DNA of 64,000 nucleotides, from the NCBI GenBank assembly GCA_029339195.1, contig JAPTJF010000222.1, positions 33,083-97,082 on the forward strand. The letters run 5' to 3'. This document shows positions 34,624 through 51,254 of the stretch, in pieces; the stretch's first letter is position 1, and every line of letters begins with the position of its first letter. A program made the translations under genes and the position numbers. A model generated the notes under the pieces. It made no database searches, was not told the origin of the DNA, and saw only the letters and a program-made list of their open reading frames with translations. The DNA is from Micractinium sp. NFX-FRZ. Taxonomy: Eukaryota > Chlorophyta > Trebouxiophyceae > Chlorellales > Chlorellaceae.

Positions 34624-34933
34624 GGCTGGAGCAGGGCAGGGAGGTGCAACAAGGCCGCCAGCGCGCGCAACTTCGCGGTCGGACCACACAAAGCTGCCTG
34701 TCGCCCCCTTCCGTCCCTCGACGACGTCCTGGAGGACATGTGGTGCACGTGAGGGGTCACCAGCTGGCACCAGAGGGCAGCGCGATTCAGCCTGCTCCGC
34801 CCCTGCTGTGCCTAGCTAGCGCCTCATCTTGGCTAGCCCCCCTCCGAGGCGCTGTGTGCCTCTGCTGCTAGCTTGGTAGACTGCCCCGATTAATTGACGC
34901 CTCCTCCCCGGCCCCTCACCGCAGCTGAACAAA
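34624..34933. promoter_or_regulatory. Bidirectional promoter region, ABCB7-like / thioredoxin f
   Basis: Only about 310 bases separate the two start codons, which face away from each other, so the two promoters and 5' UTRs must share this stretch. No TATA box or known element was identified. Confidence 0.5.
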
Positions 34934-36442
34934 ATGCAGACCGCAACCCTGTCCCCCTGCACCCGGTAAGCCTCAAGCCGACGCTTTTCCGTATCCCTGA
35001 CCTTCGCAGACTCTGATCAGCACCTCCTCATGCTGTTGCAGGCAACTCTGCCGGGCTGCCTCCCGCCCCGCCTTCGTGCGCACCTCACGGCCCCTGGCCG
35101 TGCGCGCCTCGCGCGAGGCCGAGCTGGCCCAGCTGGCGGAGTTCAAGAAGGGGCTGAGCCAGCGGCTGGAGGCGGCCCACAAGCCGGGCGCCACAGGTGA
35201 GACTGATGGCAGGGCAGCAAGTGCTGTAGCAATTGGCAGCCCAAGGGCTTCCCAAGACCTTCTGTGACCTCGCCGTGCTCGGTCAGACACGGGTGCCGCG
35301 GAAAGGCGCTTGCTCTGCTTGCTGCGCCTTTACCGCCGCCGCCGTTCGCCTGCAATTCCCGCTTGCGCCTGCAGCCGCGGCAGCGGGCGAGGGCGCGGCA
35401 GTGGTCACTGAGGCTCCCGCGGGCAAGACGCTGCGTGAGGTCACCAAGGACGACTTTTATGCCGTGATCAAGGAGCACGAGGGCAAGCTGACGGTGGTTG
35501 ACTGCTTCACCGACTGGTGAGCAGGGGGGGCCAGGGGAGCGGGTTGGGGACGGGGGGTGGGTGCACAGAGAGAGAGGGTTGAAGGGCGATTGATACAGTG
35601 GCACCGTGAGTGGCACTGATGAGACGCCGGGGCGGTGGGCCGAGGAGCCGCGGCACGGCTCGCTACCCTCTTCGACTGGGCATTGCCACACGCTGGTGCC
35701 GTGGATTCGAAGCCACACAGCGCCCTTTCAGTCCTCTCCAACCCCCTGTCCTCTTCATGGTATTATTCATTCTCCCCTGAAGGTGCAGCGCATGCAGTAT
35801 AAGGGATGTCTGCGCTCGTTCAGTGTACCAACTCCCCTCATTGGCTGACTCCCCACCTGTCCCGCCCTGCTTGCTTTTCCTCCCCCTCCCCTCCCCCCTG
35901 CAGGTGCGGCCCCTGCAAGATGATCATGCCCACCCTGGTGCAGTGGGCCGAGGAGCTGGAGGGCAAGGTGGAGATTGTGAAGTTCAACTGCAACAAGAAC
36001 AACAAGGAGCTCGGCGTCAGCCTGGGCATCAAGGTGGGCAGGCTTCATCAGAACAAGGGCTGCTGGCATGGGTGTGTGTGCGGGTGAAGGCGAGGCTGGG
36101 CGGGGGCAAGGGGTGTGGCTGGGAGGGAGGTGCGGACGTGTGGCCCGGCTGCTTCAACAGAACAGCAGCTTGAGCACCTAGGTGTGTGGGTGGTTTGGAA
36201 GAATTCCTGCCAGGTGGTCGCTGCAGGGCGGCGTGTTCCGTCACTGTCGCTCTCCACTTGTCGCACCTGATGTCGTGCGATCCCTTCACCCCCCCCCCTG
36301 CCACCCCTCCCCCCTGCCCCTTGCCCCACCCCACACACAGGTGGCCCCCACCTTCCTGCTGTACAAGAACAATGAGCAGGTGGCCATGATGACGGGTGCC
36401 AAGACGGAGCAGCTGCGGGAGCTGATTGAGAAGCACATGTGA
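34934..36442 (+). CDS. Chloroplast thioredoxin, f-type
   Basis: Exons 34934-34965, 35042-35196, 35375-35516, 35904-36033 and 36341-36442 give 186 aa. The first about 35 residues (MQTATLSPCTRQLCRAASRP and following) are Ser/Arg-rich and fit a chloroplast transit peptide. The mature domain has the WCGPCK redox site at 110-115, the cis-Pro in VAPTF, and an extra Cys (FNCNKNN, Cys139) at the position of the third cysteine that marks f-type thioredoxins. In plants these activate Calvin-cycle enzymes in the light after reduction by ferredoxin-thioredoxin reductase. An Ala/Glu/Lys-rich helical insert (about residues 36-85) between transit peptide and fold is longer than usual. Type f is inferred from the extra Cys and the NNKELGVSLGIK region. 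Confidence 0.88.
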
Positions 36443-38259
36443 AGGGGGCACGGCACCCAGCCGCTTGACGCGCTGCCGCCTCTGCTGCTGCTGCTGCTGG
36501 GCATGGGGAGCACGACCTGAGGCAGTGCTGATCGAGGCCACTTGCTCTGCGCCACGCCATGCAAAGCCTCCCATGGCAGCCGAGGACAGCTGTCCATTGC
36601 GCCCCCCAGCCCCCACGCTCGCACCTTGTGTACCAACTTCCTCCTTGTGCCTTCTTTCCCGCGCCCCCCTCCGCGCCCCCTCCCCCCACACCGCCACCAC
36701 TCCCCCTCCCTCCCGCGCGCGCGCTTGCCCACCCCTCTTCCCACCACGAATGAACGGCACCCGCATCCCCCGAAGTTTTCCTCCCTCCCCATCTGAACAC
36801 CCCTTCCATTGCCGCCAGGAGGGGGAGGCTGGCCAACTTGCCGCCACCGCCCCGCCCCCCCTGACCCCTGTCCGGCCGTATTATTTGATCGTCCTGCGGG
36901 GCAGAGGGCTCGAGGCCAGCTGCCCCGGCTGGCCCAGCCCCCCGGCTGGCTCCTCGCCGCCCTACACAGCGCTGCCCTCCCGCCTTGTCTGTGCGGCTGC
37001 AGTCCTCTCGTCCTCCCTCCCTTCCCTCCAGCCACCCCTCCCCAAACGCATGCCCTGACAGAAACCAGTGGCGCCTCGCTTCCGTGCCCTGCCCTGCGCG
37101 CTGCATCCGCCTCTCGCCCCCACATCCACGCATTCTTTCAAGTGCCTCACGCGGTGCCGCCACCCCTGCGCCGCGTGGCACCCCTTTCATGCACAGTCTT
37201 TCCAGCATGAGCTCCCCTCTCTCCCGCTTTTCACCCCACGCTGTGCCCTACTTTACTGCCGATCGCGAGAAGAAAATGCTGTGCCCTGGCCACGCCCCGT
37301 GGCCTGATGCCATCCATTCCCTGCCTGCCCGCCCGCATTCATTGCTCCCCTGTGCTGACCCCGAAACGCTTTCTCTCCCTCACGATGTGTATTACGCGGC
37401 GGCGCCCCCTCCCCGGGGGCGCGGCGCGCAAGAAACGCTGTTGTGTAACAACTGGCAGAGGTGGTGGCGGCAGGAGAGGCGGGGGCTGTGTGTGGGGCGC
37501 TAACAGATGAACAGCTGTGAACATAGCAGGGCCATGCGTGGGCGCTGGTTGAGCATGTATAGACGCTGTAAGGGTGACCTCTAGCAGCCGTGAAACTTCA
37601 CTGCATCCATGCATGCTGCGTTCACACATCAGAGCTGCCTGTGGGACACCTGTCACGATCAGTTACATGACGAGCGTCAAGCATGGGCAGGCACCCAAGT
37701 TGATACACGCAAAAAATGTGTACACATGTAGCGAGTATGCAGACAGCAGCCCGCTGATTGAGAGGGACGGGTATGGGGAGGCACCGTCGAATGGGTATCT
37801 TGTGCAAACAACAGTGCCAGGAAAACTGGGGCTGACACCCGGATGGGCGGGGGCAGCAACTGCTGATTCGTGCAGCGGTTTGAAACAGGGGAGATCATGG
37901 GAGGGAGACAAGGGGGGGTAACGGGGAACGCAGGCCAAGTCCACGCGGGGCGGAGACGCTGGCAAAGTGCGCGATGTGAGAGATGCCAGCGGGGGCCCGG
38001 CCAATGTGACCAGGAGTTGTTAGGGGCCAGGAGTTGTTAGGGGGGACGAGTGGGGCGGACAGGGGTGAGGCAGGCGATGGGAGAAACAGGGGATGAGGGG
38101 TCGGAACGCGCATCTGTATCATGCGGGTATAGACATGGGCACGTGGCTGGTGTTGGCACGCACTAGCAAGTGTACAGAAGTGTGGCGAGGCCTGCGGCGC
38201 AGGCAGCCTGAGGCGGGAAAATCACGAGAGGGGGCATGTGGTGACGAGAACATGCTCCT
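36443..38259. other. Convergent 3' region between thioredoxin and tafazzin-like genes
   Basis: About 1.8 kb with no recognisable exon. The first about 1 kb is strongly C/T-rich and lacks a coding pattern, so it is probably a long thioredoxin 3' UTR reaching TGTAA at 37444-37448. Another TGTAA is at 37567-37571. Confidence 0.5.
37444..37448 (+). promoter_or_regulatory. TGTAA, possible thioredoxin poly(A) signal
   Basis: This is the first plus-strand TGTAA I found after the thioredoxin stop, about 1 kb downstream, at the end of a C/T-rich stretch. The distance makes the assignment tentative. Confidence 0.35.
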
Positions 38260-41200
38260 TCAAGCGAGCGCGCCTGACGCGGCAGCAGCTCCAACGCCGG
38301 CGCTGCCAGGCTGGCACGCCAGCAGCTGGCGCATGTGCTGCATGCGGGTCGCCGAGTAGTCGGCTGCTGCGGCCAGCAGGAAGGGCAGGGCGCTGCTGCT
38401 GCCGCCGTCTGCTGCTGCTGCCCTGGGCACCGCATCGAGCGGCGACGCTGCCACAAAGTCTGGCCTGGCGCCGCCGCTGGGCAGCACAACACTCCCGCTG
38501 CTGCTCTTGCTGCTAGGTGTGTCGAGGCGAGGGCCGCCCCTCAGCAGGCGCAGCAGAGACTGGCGGGCCAGCAGCCCAGGACCAGCCTCCGCTTCACCCG
38601 CACGCTCCGCACCCAGCGGCGGGACCACAGCACCGGCTGCCGCCTCCCAGGCCCCCTGCTCTGCCTCGCCGGTCGCCGCCCACGTTGGCGGCGCCGCTGC
38701 GTCATTCTCCCAGCTGCCCCCCATGCCTGCGCTCTTATCCGCAGCCTCCGCGCCGTTGCCGCTGCTGACACTGCCACTGCTGCCGTCGGCGAGTGCGCCC
38801 CAAAAGATGCTGCTGCCGCCGCCGCTGCCGCTGGCGAGGCCGCTGGCAATGCTGCTGGCGGCCAGGCGGTCACGCAGCGACTCTTTGCGTGCCTCCACAG
38901 ACTGGCGCATGCGCTGCGTGAGGGAGGGCAGCGACAGGCTCTGCCAGCGCCCCTGCCACCTGTCGCGCCAGCGGTGCGCCAGGCTGTCCATCTCCTCCTC
39001 TGCTCGGGCAAAAGGGGGAATCAGAAAGAGCAAGAGGAGTTGCACAGGTCAGGTGAGGTTATAAGATGAGGGGCAGTGGGCGGCAGTGCCCCAACAGCAG
39101 GCAGGCGAGCAGGCAGGTGGGAAGGGCAATGGGGTGAAGCAGCAGGGCAGGCAGGCAGCGGCTGCCCCCAACTCGCACAGGAGCAGGGCATTTCCGAAAG
39201 AGCACACTGCCGACCCCAGCCAACAGTTGCACGCAGGCAGGAGTGCACACTCGCCGGTCATGGGCAGCAGGGCGTCTTTGGAATGGAGCCCCTCCCCCCC
39301 TCGCATACAGCAGAAACCCAGCATGCATTTCTCACTCAACAACTGCACACTCACGTATCATGGGCAGCAGGGTGTCCTCGGAGATTGTGATGGCGGCCGC
39401 CTGGGGCTGGGGCGCCACCTGCTCCAGGGGCAGACCGTCCAGCTGGGCCTTGAGGCGGTACAGCGCCTGCAGGCGGGCAGTACAGCAGCAGCACGGCAGA
39501 AAGCGGTGAGGGGAGTGTGCAAGAGTCAACGAGCGGTTGAAGTGGAGGAGTGTGGTGCAGGTGTTGCGTGAAAATGCGGACGTGGAGGTTACGTGTGTTC
39601 GCCCTGCACCGCCCCTCCCTCCCCGCCTCCCTCCCGCTGAAGCCCGCCCAACTACCGTCTCGGCCCACCCTGCCCAGCATCCCACCCTTGCGGCACCCCC
39701 CCGTTCTCGCCCACCTGCCCGACTCGGTCGGCAATCGCCACCTGCAGCTGCTGCTCGCCCCACCCCTGGGCCGCCGCCTCCTGCAAGAGGTCCGCCACCG
39801 GCACCGGCTCCCCCACCAACACCTTGAGCTCCTGGCCTGCACGCAGAGGGGCGAGGAAAGCTGGTGGGATTAGTTTTTCTGAAGAGTTTTAGGGAACAGA
39901 CTGAAGTGTGTTGAGGGAAGCATCTTCCCTGGACCGGGCGCCCCTGCTCCCCGCACCACCCAAGATTGACTGGTGGGGTGCGTTTAGGGAAGGGGTGCAA
40001 CGAACAAAGCAAAAGTGTGTGAGGGGCGTGACACCCCACACCTGCGCCTCGGGCCCCGCCCCGACCCACCCGCTCACCCAGCTTGGGCAGGGGACTAAGT
40101 GCAGGAATTCAACGGAAAACAGAAAAGAAAGTGTGCTAGGGGGATACAAAAAAGTGTGTGAGGGGGGTGACTTCCCATCAGCGCCCCCTGCCCTGCCCCA
40201 CCCGCTCACCCAGCTTGGGCAGGGGGCTGCCCTTGGGCATCACCCGCTCCATCCCGCTGTGCACAAACGGCAGCACCAGCGGCGGCTGGGTGCCTGACGC
40301 CGCAGCGGAGGCCACCAGCCAGCCCACGCCCTTCCTGCGGTGGCAGGGAAGGCATGGGGGGAGGTCATGAGAAAAGGGAGGTCAAAGGGCGTGGGGAGGG
40401 CAGAGGCTGTGGGACTATGGGGCTGCCCTGCTGTTGATCTTGCCACAGGGGGGGCCGTGCAAGTGAGTGCCAGCCACACGTGCAGCGCCCATGCTGCCAG
40501 CACCGCTGGACGGCCAGCAACGCAGGTGCGGGCAACACGCACGTGATGGGCAGCGACTCGTTTCTATTCCAAGTCACACAAGCAAACAACAAGAAGGGTA
40601 TCTCACCTGACGGGCTGCATGCGCCCATCGCGGCTGCGTGTGCCCTCGGGGAAGATGTGCACCCACTCGCCCTCCGCCAGGCGCGACTGCAGCGGGGGGG
40701 CAGGGGGTGGCAGGCAGGCTCCATTGAGTGGCCAGACACCCACCCACCCACCCAGCCACCCGGCCCCACGCAGCCAGCCCGGATGGCTATCACACCTGTG
40801 TCCCCCCCGACTCCTCGTTTCTCGACCCACCAGGGCAAGCTGCATCTCATGAGCACATGCACACATGGACCTACGCCATGCCAGCTGGCAAGTCAGCTCT
40901 CCCTCGTTCCCACGCTTCCCTGCCCACCCACCCACCTGCGCCAGCTGCATCCCAAACTGGTTCATGCCAGCGCCGCGCTCCACCGGCAGCACCTGCAGAG
41001 GGGAGGGCCACCCGAGGGAAGCCAGGGTTGGGACGCGAGGAAGTCAAGGGCACGCACAGAATCCAGCCTCAGCAGGCAGGGGGAGGCGGGGAGCGCACGT
41101 GCCCGCAGCGCCGCTCGCCAAGGTGCCTGCCAGCTCTGGTCCCCTGCCGGCCGTCTGTCCTGACGACATGCCTGGCCCCCCATGCCTCCCCGGCCCCTGC

Positions 41201-42345
41201 TGCCCCACCCCCCTCACTCGGCCCGCCCACCCACCTTGGCTGCCCTGAAGAAGGGGGCCAGCGCCGCGCTCTTGAAGCAGCGGTCGGTGGCGCACATGGT
41301 CCACCGCATGGCGGCCGGCTCAAGCAGCTTGGAGGCGGGCACCACTGCAGGCAGGCGGGGCGGGGGCAGGCGGGGGCAGGGTGGCAGTGGGGACGGCGCC
41401 GGGGCGGAGCTGCGGTGGGCAGGCGCGTGCAAGGCAGGAAGCAGCAGCCCCCCCGGGGCCACGCCCAACCGGGCGCTGAGCACCAGGACGCGATGAGACC
41501 TGAAGCCGCCGTTCCTTGCTCTGTCAATAGCAATCTCCCCTCAAAATGTGTGACAACACGCACCGACAGAAAGTGATGCAGGGTCGCCCAATGGGCCTAC
41601 TTCAATGCCGACTGCATGAAGACCATGGGCCGCCACGCCAGCCCGGCACCCCCCCAGCCCCCAGCCCCACAGCTCCCACACCACTCACAGCTAGATGTGA
41701 TGAGGGGGTCGTCTATTGAACCCACGTGGTTGCTGACCGTGATCAGCCCCTGCCCGGGGGGGCGCGCCAGCGCTGCCGCCATGTGCTCCTGCCCCTGCAC
41801 CGACGTGCGGGCGCCCGCCTGCAGGAACAGCTTGCAGGCGCCGCCCACTCCCGCCAGCACCAAGTGCTGCAGGTGGCATGGGGGAAGGACGGGGCTTAGG
41901 GCGGGGCAGGGTGTGAGAGACTTGCAGGGGCAGTTGGCAGGCACCAAACACTCCAGCTAGCACCAGTTGCTGCATGGGGTGGCAAGTTGGGTGGGCAAAT
42001 AAATAGGCTGGGCAGGGCTGCACAGGGCTTGCAGTTCAGGGCTGGGTGTTTGTCTAGGCAGGGTTAAGCGTGGTGCCGTGCCTGCTGGCTCGGGTACACC
42101 CAAATAAGAGGTCGGGCCTTCAGCAGCCGACCAGCCCGCCGGCAGTCAGCCCCCACAGGCAACCCTCACTTCTGGACCGCCGTCCCTCCGTTGTGCCCCA
42201 AACATGCCTCACCCGCAGCGGTCCGTTGGTGCCCATAGCCGCCTGCGCTGCACGGGCATCCAGCATACCGCCAGCTGCCGCCACCACAGCCGGAGCAGGC
42301 TGCTGCCGCGGTACGGCGGCCAGGGCCGACTCGACAGCGGCAGCA

Positions 42346-42381
<36 letters not shown>

Positions 42382-42901
42382 GTGCTGATGGCGGCAGTGC
42401 TGCTGCTGCTGCTGCTGCTGCCTGCTACCGCAGTGGCCATGTACTGCCGCAGCCTCTCCTTCTGCTCGTTCTTGAGGTGCCGTAAGCTCAGCCGTGCGGC
42501 CGCCCAGCGGTCTTGCAGCCGGCCAAAGGCGCGGCGGGGGTCCACGCGGGGCGTGGCCCTGCGCGGCTCCCGCAGCCGCAGCAGCACCCTCTCCTTGGCC
42601 TGCTGGAACAGACTGCTGCAGTGAGGCAGCAGCAAAAAGGGAAAGGCGAGACAAGTTGAGGGGCAGGTTGCAAGGTAAGCGGGAGCGCCGAGTTTGGTGG
42701 CGGCGACCAAACGGTAGCGGGGACCGGCGGCGGCGGCGGCGACGGCAGCTAGCCCGAAACTCGCCTGGTGCTGCTCTCATCGCCGCTGCGGCTGCTCCGA
42801 CTCTTGCGCAGGAGCTCCCTGTACTCCCGCAGTGCCGCCGTGGTGAGCTGCGCTTTGGCGGGGAAGAGGCTCCCGGCTGCGGCGGCGGAGGCCGGCAGCA
42901 T
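38260..42901 (-). CDS. Tafazzin-like phospholipid acyltransferase, 687 aa
   Basis: Ten minus-strand exons: 42901-42765, 42615-42213, 41866-41689, 41344-41235, 40992-40936, 40686-40607, 40334-40210, 39836-39715, 39466-39355 and 38999-38260. The phases agree and the first intron is GC-AG. The acyltransferase motifs are NHVGSIDDP (His227-x4-Asp232), MRWTMCATDRCFK, VLPVERGAGMNQFGMQLAQ and EWVHIFPEGTRSRDGRM (FPEG at 307-310). The NHx4DDP, RWT-CATD and VHIFPEG set is characteristic of tafazzins, mitochondrial transacylases that remodel cardiolipin. Unusual are a poly-Ser run from CTG/CAG-type repeats before the domain and an about 280-residue Ala/Ser/Gly-rich C-terminal extension. The start is uncertain; an in-frame Met at 43000 exists. 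Confidence 0.85.
42340..42421 (+). repeat. (CTG)n repeats inside the tafazzin-like coding exon
   Basis: Two CTG runs split by CTGGTGCTGGTGCTGATG lie in exon 42615-42213. On the coding strand they give poly-Ser with Thr/Ile/Ala, a likely length-variable site. Confidence 0.9.
42616..42764 (-). other. GC-AG intron 1 of the tafazzin-like gene
   Basis: The exon ends ACCAG and the intron begins GCGAGT. The acceptor is CTGCAG. The phase-2 join reads STSSLFQQAKERVLLRL in the open frame, and no GT donor nearby gives a continuing frame. The donor is weaker than the usual GCAAGT. Confidence 0.6.
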
Positions 42902-44249
42902 CGCGCTCAAAGGCTTGCCCAGAACACAGGCAGTGTTGGCGACTCGAGGGCAGACGCTTGGCGAAAGGTTTGCCCGCCTGAAGGCTGGGGGATGGCGCAA
43001 TTCCCCAACAGGAACCTAGGACGCCTTTGTGAGGCCCTGGGGACGGTCGAGGTGTGCGAAATGCGGTGATCAGTATGGCTTAGCGACTGACAGCCTCGCT
43101 TTGGTGTGCTGAGGCTGCTGGCCTGAAGAGCTCTCGACAATTGTGCTAGCCAGGCACTTTTGTCGACAACCGTGTCCAAAACCTTAAAGAAACACAGATG
43201 CTGGTGGGTGTGAGCTAGCACGCATGCGGTCATTGCGCTGAGCGGCCCCACTAAAGGTGGCCCTGGGCGGCGGCAGCGGGCAGCGCCAGCAGCTACAGCT
43301 TCCGTCCTGGGCTGTGCTCTGGTTCCTTTCTCAAGCAGGTGTATGTATTGTTTCCAACCGCCGTAAAAGTCCCACCTGTACGAAAGCTGCACCCCATCAA
43401 CAAATTGCTGTCTGCTGTACTGCACGGCAGACCGGCCAGCAGTGCCTGTAGCCCACCTGGGCCCGCACGGCGCTAGCTCAGCTGGCTCCTTACTTCGCAA
43501 AGACGTTGAGCATTCAATGACAACCGAATCAGTTCAATTCACACGGAAATGTCGGCACTTTGAAGCACATAGCAATCCCCGCCCCCGTGGAGGTGCCTAG
43601 GTGCATGGCAGGGCGGATGTGGAAGCAGACGTGACACCTGCAGCCCCCTGCCTTCCAGCCCTCCTGGTCGCCAATCAAGCAATGCTCGATAATTCAACGT
43701 GGTTGTGTTGAAATTTACATTTCAGCAGTGGAAACGTGGCTTGTACAGTGTGAATACGGCTGGCCTTCAGCGTCGCAGGGCTGGGCGCCGCCGGCCATTG
43801 AGGCAGTTGCTGGCGCCTCAACAGAGTGCGTTTGACGAACAGCTCCACTGCAGTTACATAAAGCTGCATAGGCAGAATCGCACGTGTCCTCATTTGTCAT
43901 CACATGCTGGCGTCGGTCTCCTTGCCCGCCGGCACCGGCGCTGCCGGCGCTGCCGCCTGCCCGGCTGGCGGCAGGTGGCGCGCTGCAGCAGTGGAAGCGG
44001 GTGCCCAAGGCGCCCTCGCCTCCGACCCATTTCTACCGCAAACAGAGACAGTAGCAGGCCTTGGACAAAGGGCCCAGCTCGATCGCCCCGAGTGTGCCCG
44101 CAGCGGCTTGAGGCGGGCCGACTGCACGTTTCCAGTCAGGATAGTGTGAGCGATCTTCGTAGGCGCGGCAGCGTCGACAACGCGGTCGGCAAGCCCGGCA
44201 CCTTCCCTGACTCGCCTGAACAAGCGCAGGGCAGCACCTCTCAGGCGCC
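42902..44249. other. Divergent region between tafazzin-like and SRP54 genes
   Basis: About 1.35 kb lies between the two start codons. It should contain both promoters and perhaps more 5' sequence of the tafazzin-like gene, since its frame stays open to 43500 on the minus strand. I cannot assign any domain to that frame and found no RNA gene or repeat. Confidence 0.45.
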
Positions 44250-50464
<6,215 letters not shown>

Positions 50465-51254
50465 GGCGGCTGCTCAGAGGAATGAAGGGCCCCGCTTCTG
50501 TTGGGGGCGCGCTTTTAACATGGGCGGAGGGGCGGAGGCGCACACGCCTTTGTGGTGTTACCAGCAGACTACGCTGTCTGCCTGCGGCTGCTGCCAATTG
50601 TTCCATGAGGCATGCTGCGAGGGCCCCGCTTCTGGCGGTCGCACCCTGCCGCGCCCCGCCCGAGGCGAAGCGTCCGCTTGCCTCCGCACACAGACGCTTG
50701 CCGCTTGCCCCAGGTTTGACCTCACACCCCGTGCCGCTTGCTCACTTTCTTTGCTAGATTCCTTGCTCTCTTTTCGTCCCCTGCTCCCTGCTGCCTCCTT
50801 GCCCTACGCTTGCCTGCTTTCTTTGAATTGCTGCATCCTCCTGCTCCTCAGCCATTATCATCAACACCAGTACTCACACTGTAAACTGCTCAGCCGGCGG
50901 AAAATGTGCCAAAGCACCGGGGTGCCGGGTTGGGCTCCTTGGAATATGACTTCCGAAAGCGTTGGGCTGTGAAATGTAGTGCACAGGTAGAGTGGGGAAG
51001 CACAGGCCCCAGGTAAAGAGCCAAGGACAGGCAGCAATACATTTCTGCAAGGCAGAAAGCAACTGAGACGGCAGCCAGAGGGCAGTAGAGACCAAGGACT
51101 GGGGAAGCAGAAGGTGCACAGTCTTCAGGCTGCGACTTGAGAGGTTTTGTGGGGTTTGGGGTGATAAAAGAGTACAGTAGCCACCACGCACATGCGCATG
51201 CATATGTGTTGGAGCACCGGTGCAGCGCCACCCCCTGCTGCCGCCTTCTGAGAG
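50465..51254. other. Convergent 3' region between SRP54 and MYND copy 2
   Basis: No coding exon recognised. It contains TGTAA at 50880-50884 for SRP54. Confidence 0.55.
50880..50884 (+). promoter_or_regulatory. TGTAA poly(A) signal of SRP54
   Basis: TGTAA lies about 415 bases after the stop at 50462-50464. Confidence 0.55.

Noticed and set aside
35675..35710. Possible shadow of the thioredoxin CGPCK exon (CATTGCCACACGCTGGTGCC)
   Set aside because: It resembles CATGCCCACCCTGGTGCAGT in the exon, but the match is short and gapped, so I do not count it with the stronger cases.
42907..43500. 197-aa minus-strand open frame upstream of the tafazzin-like gene
   Set aside because: No domain or homologue recognised. 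It may be 5' UTR or an upstream exon but cannot be supported.
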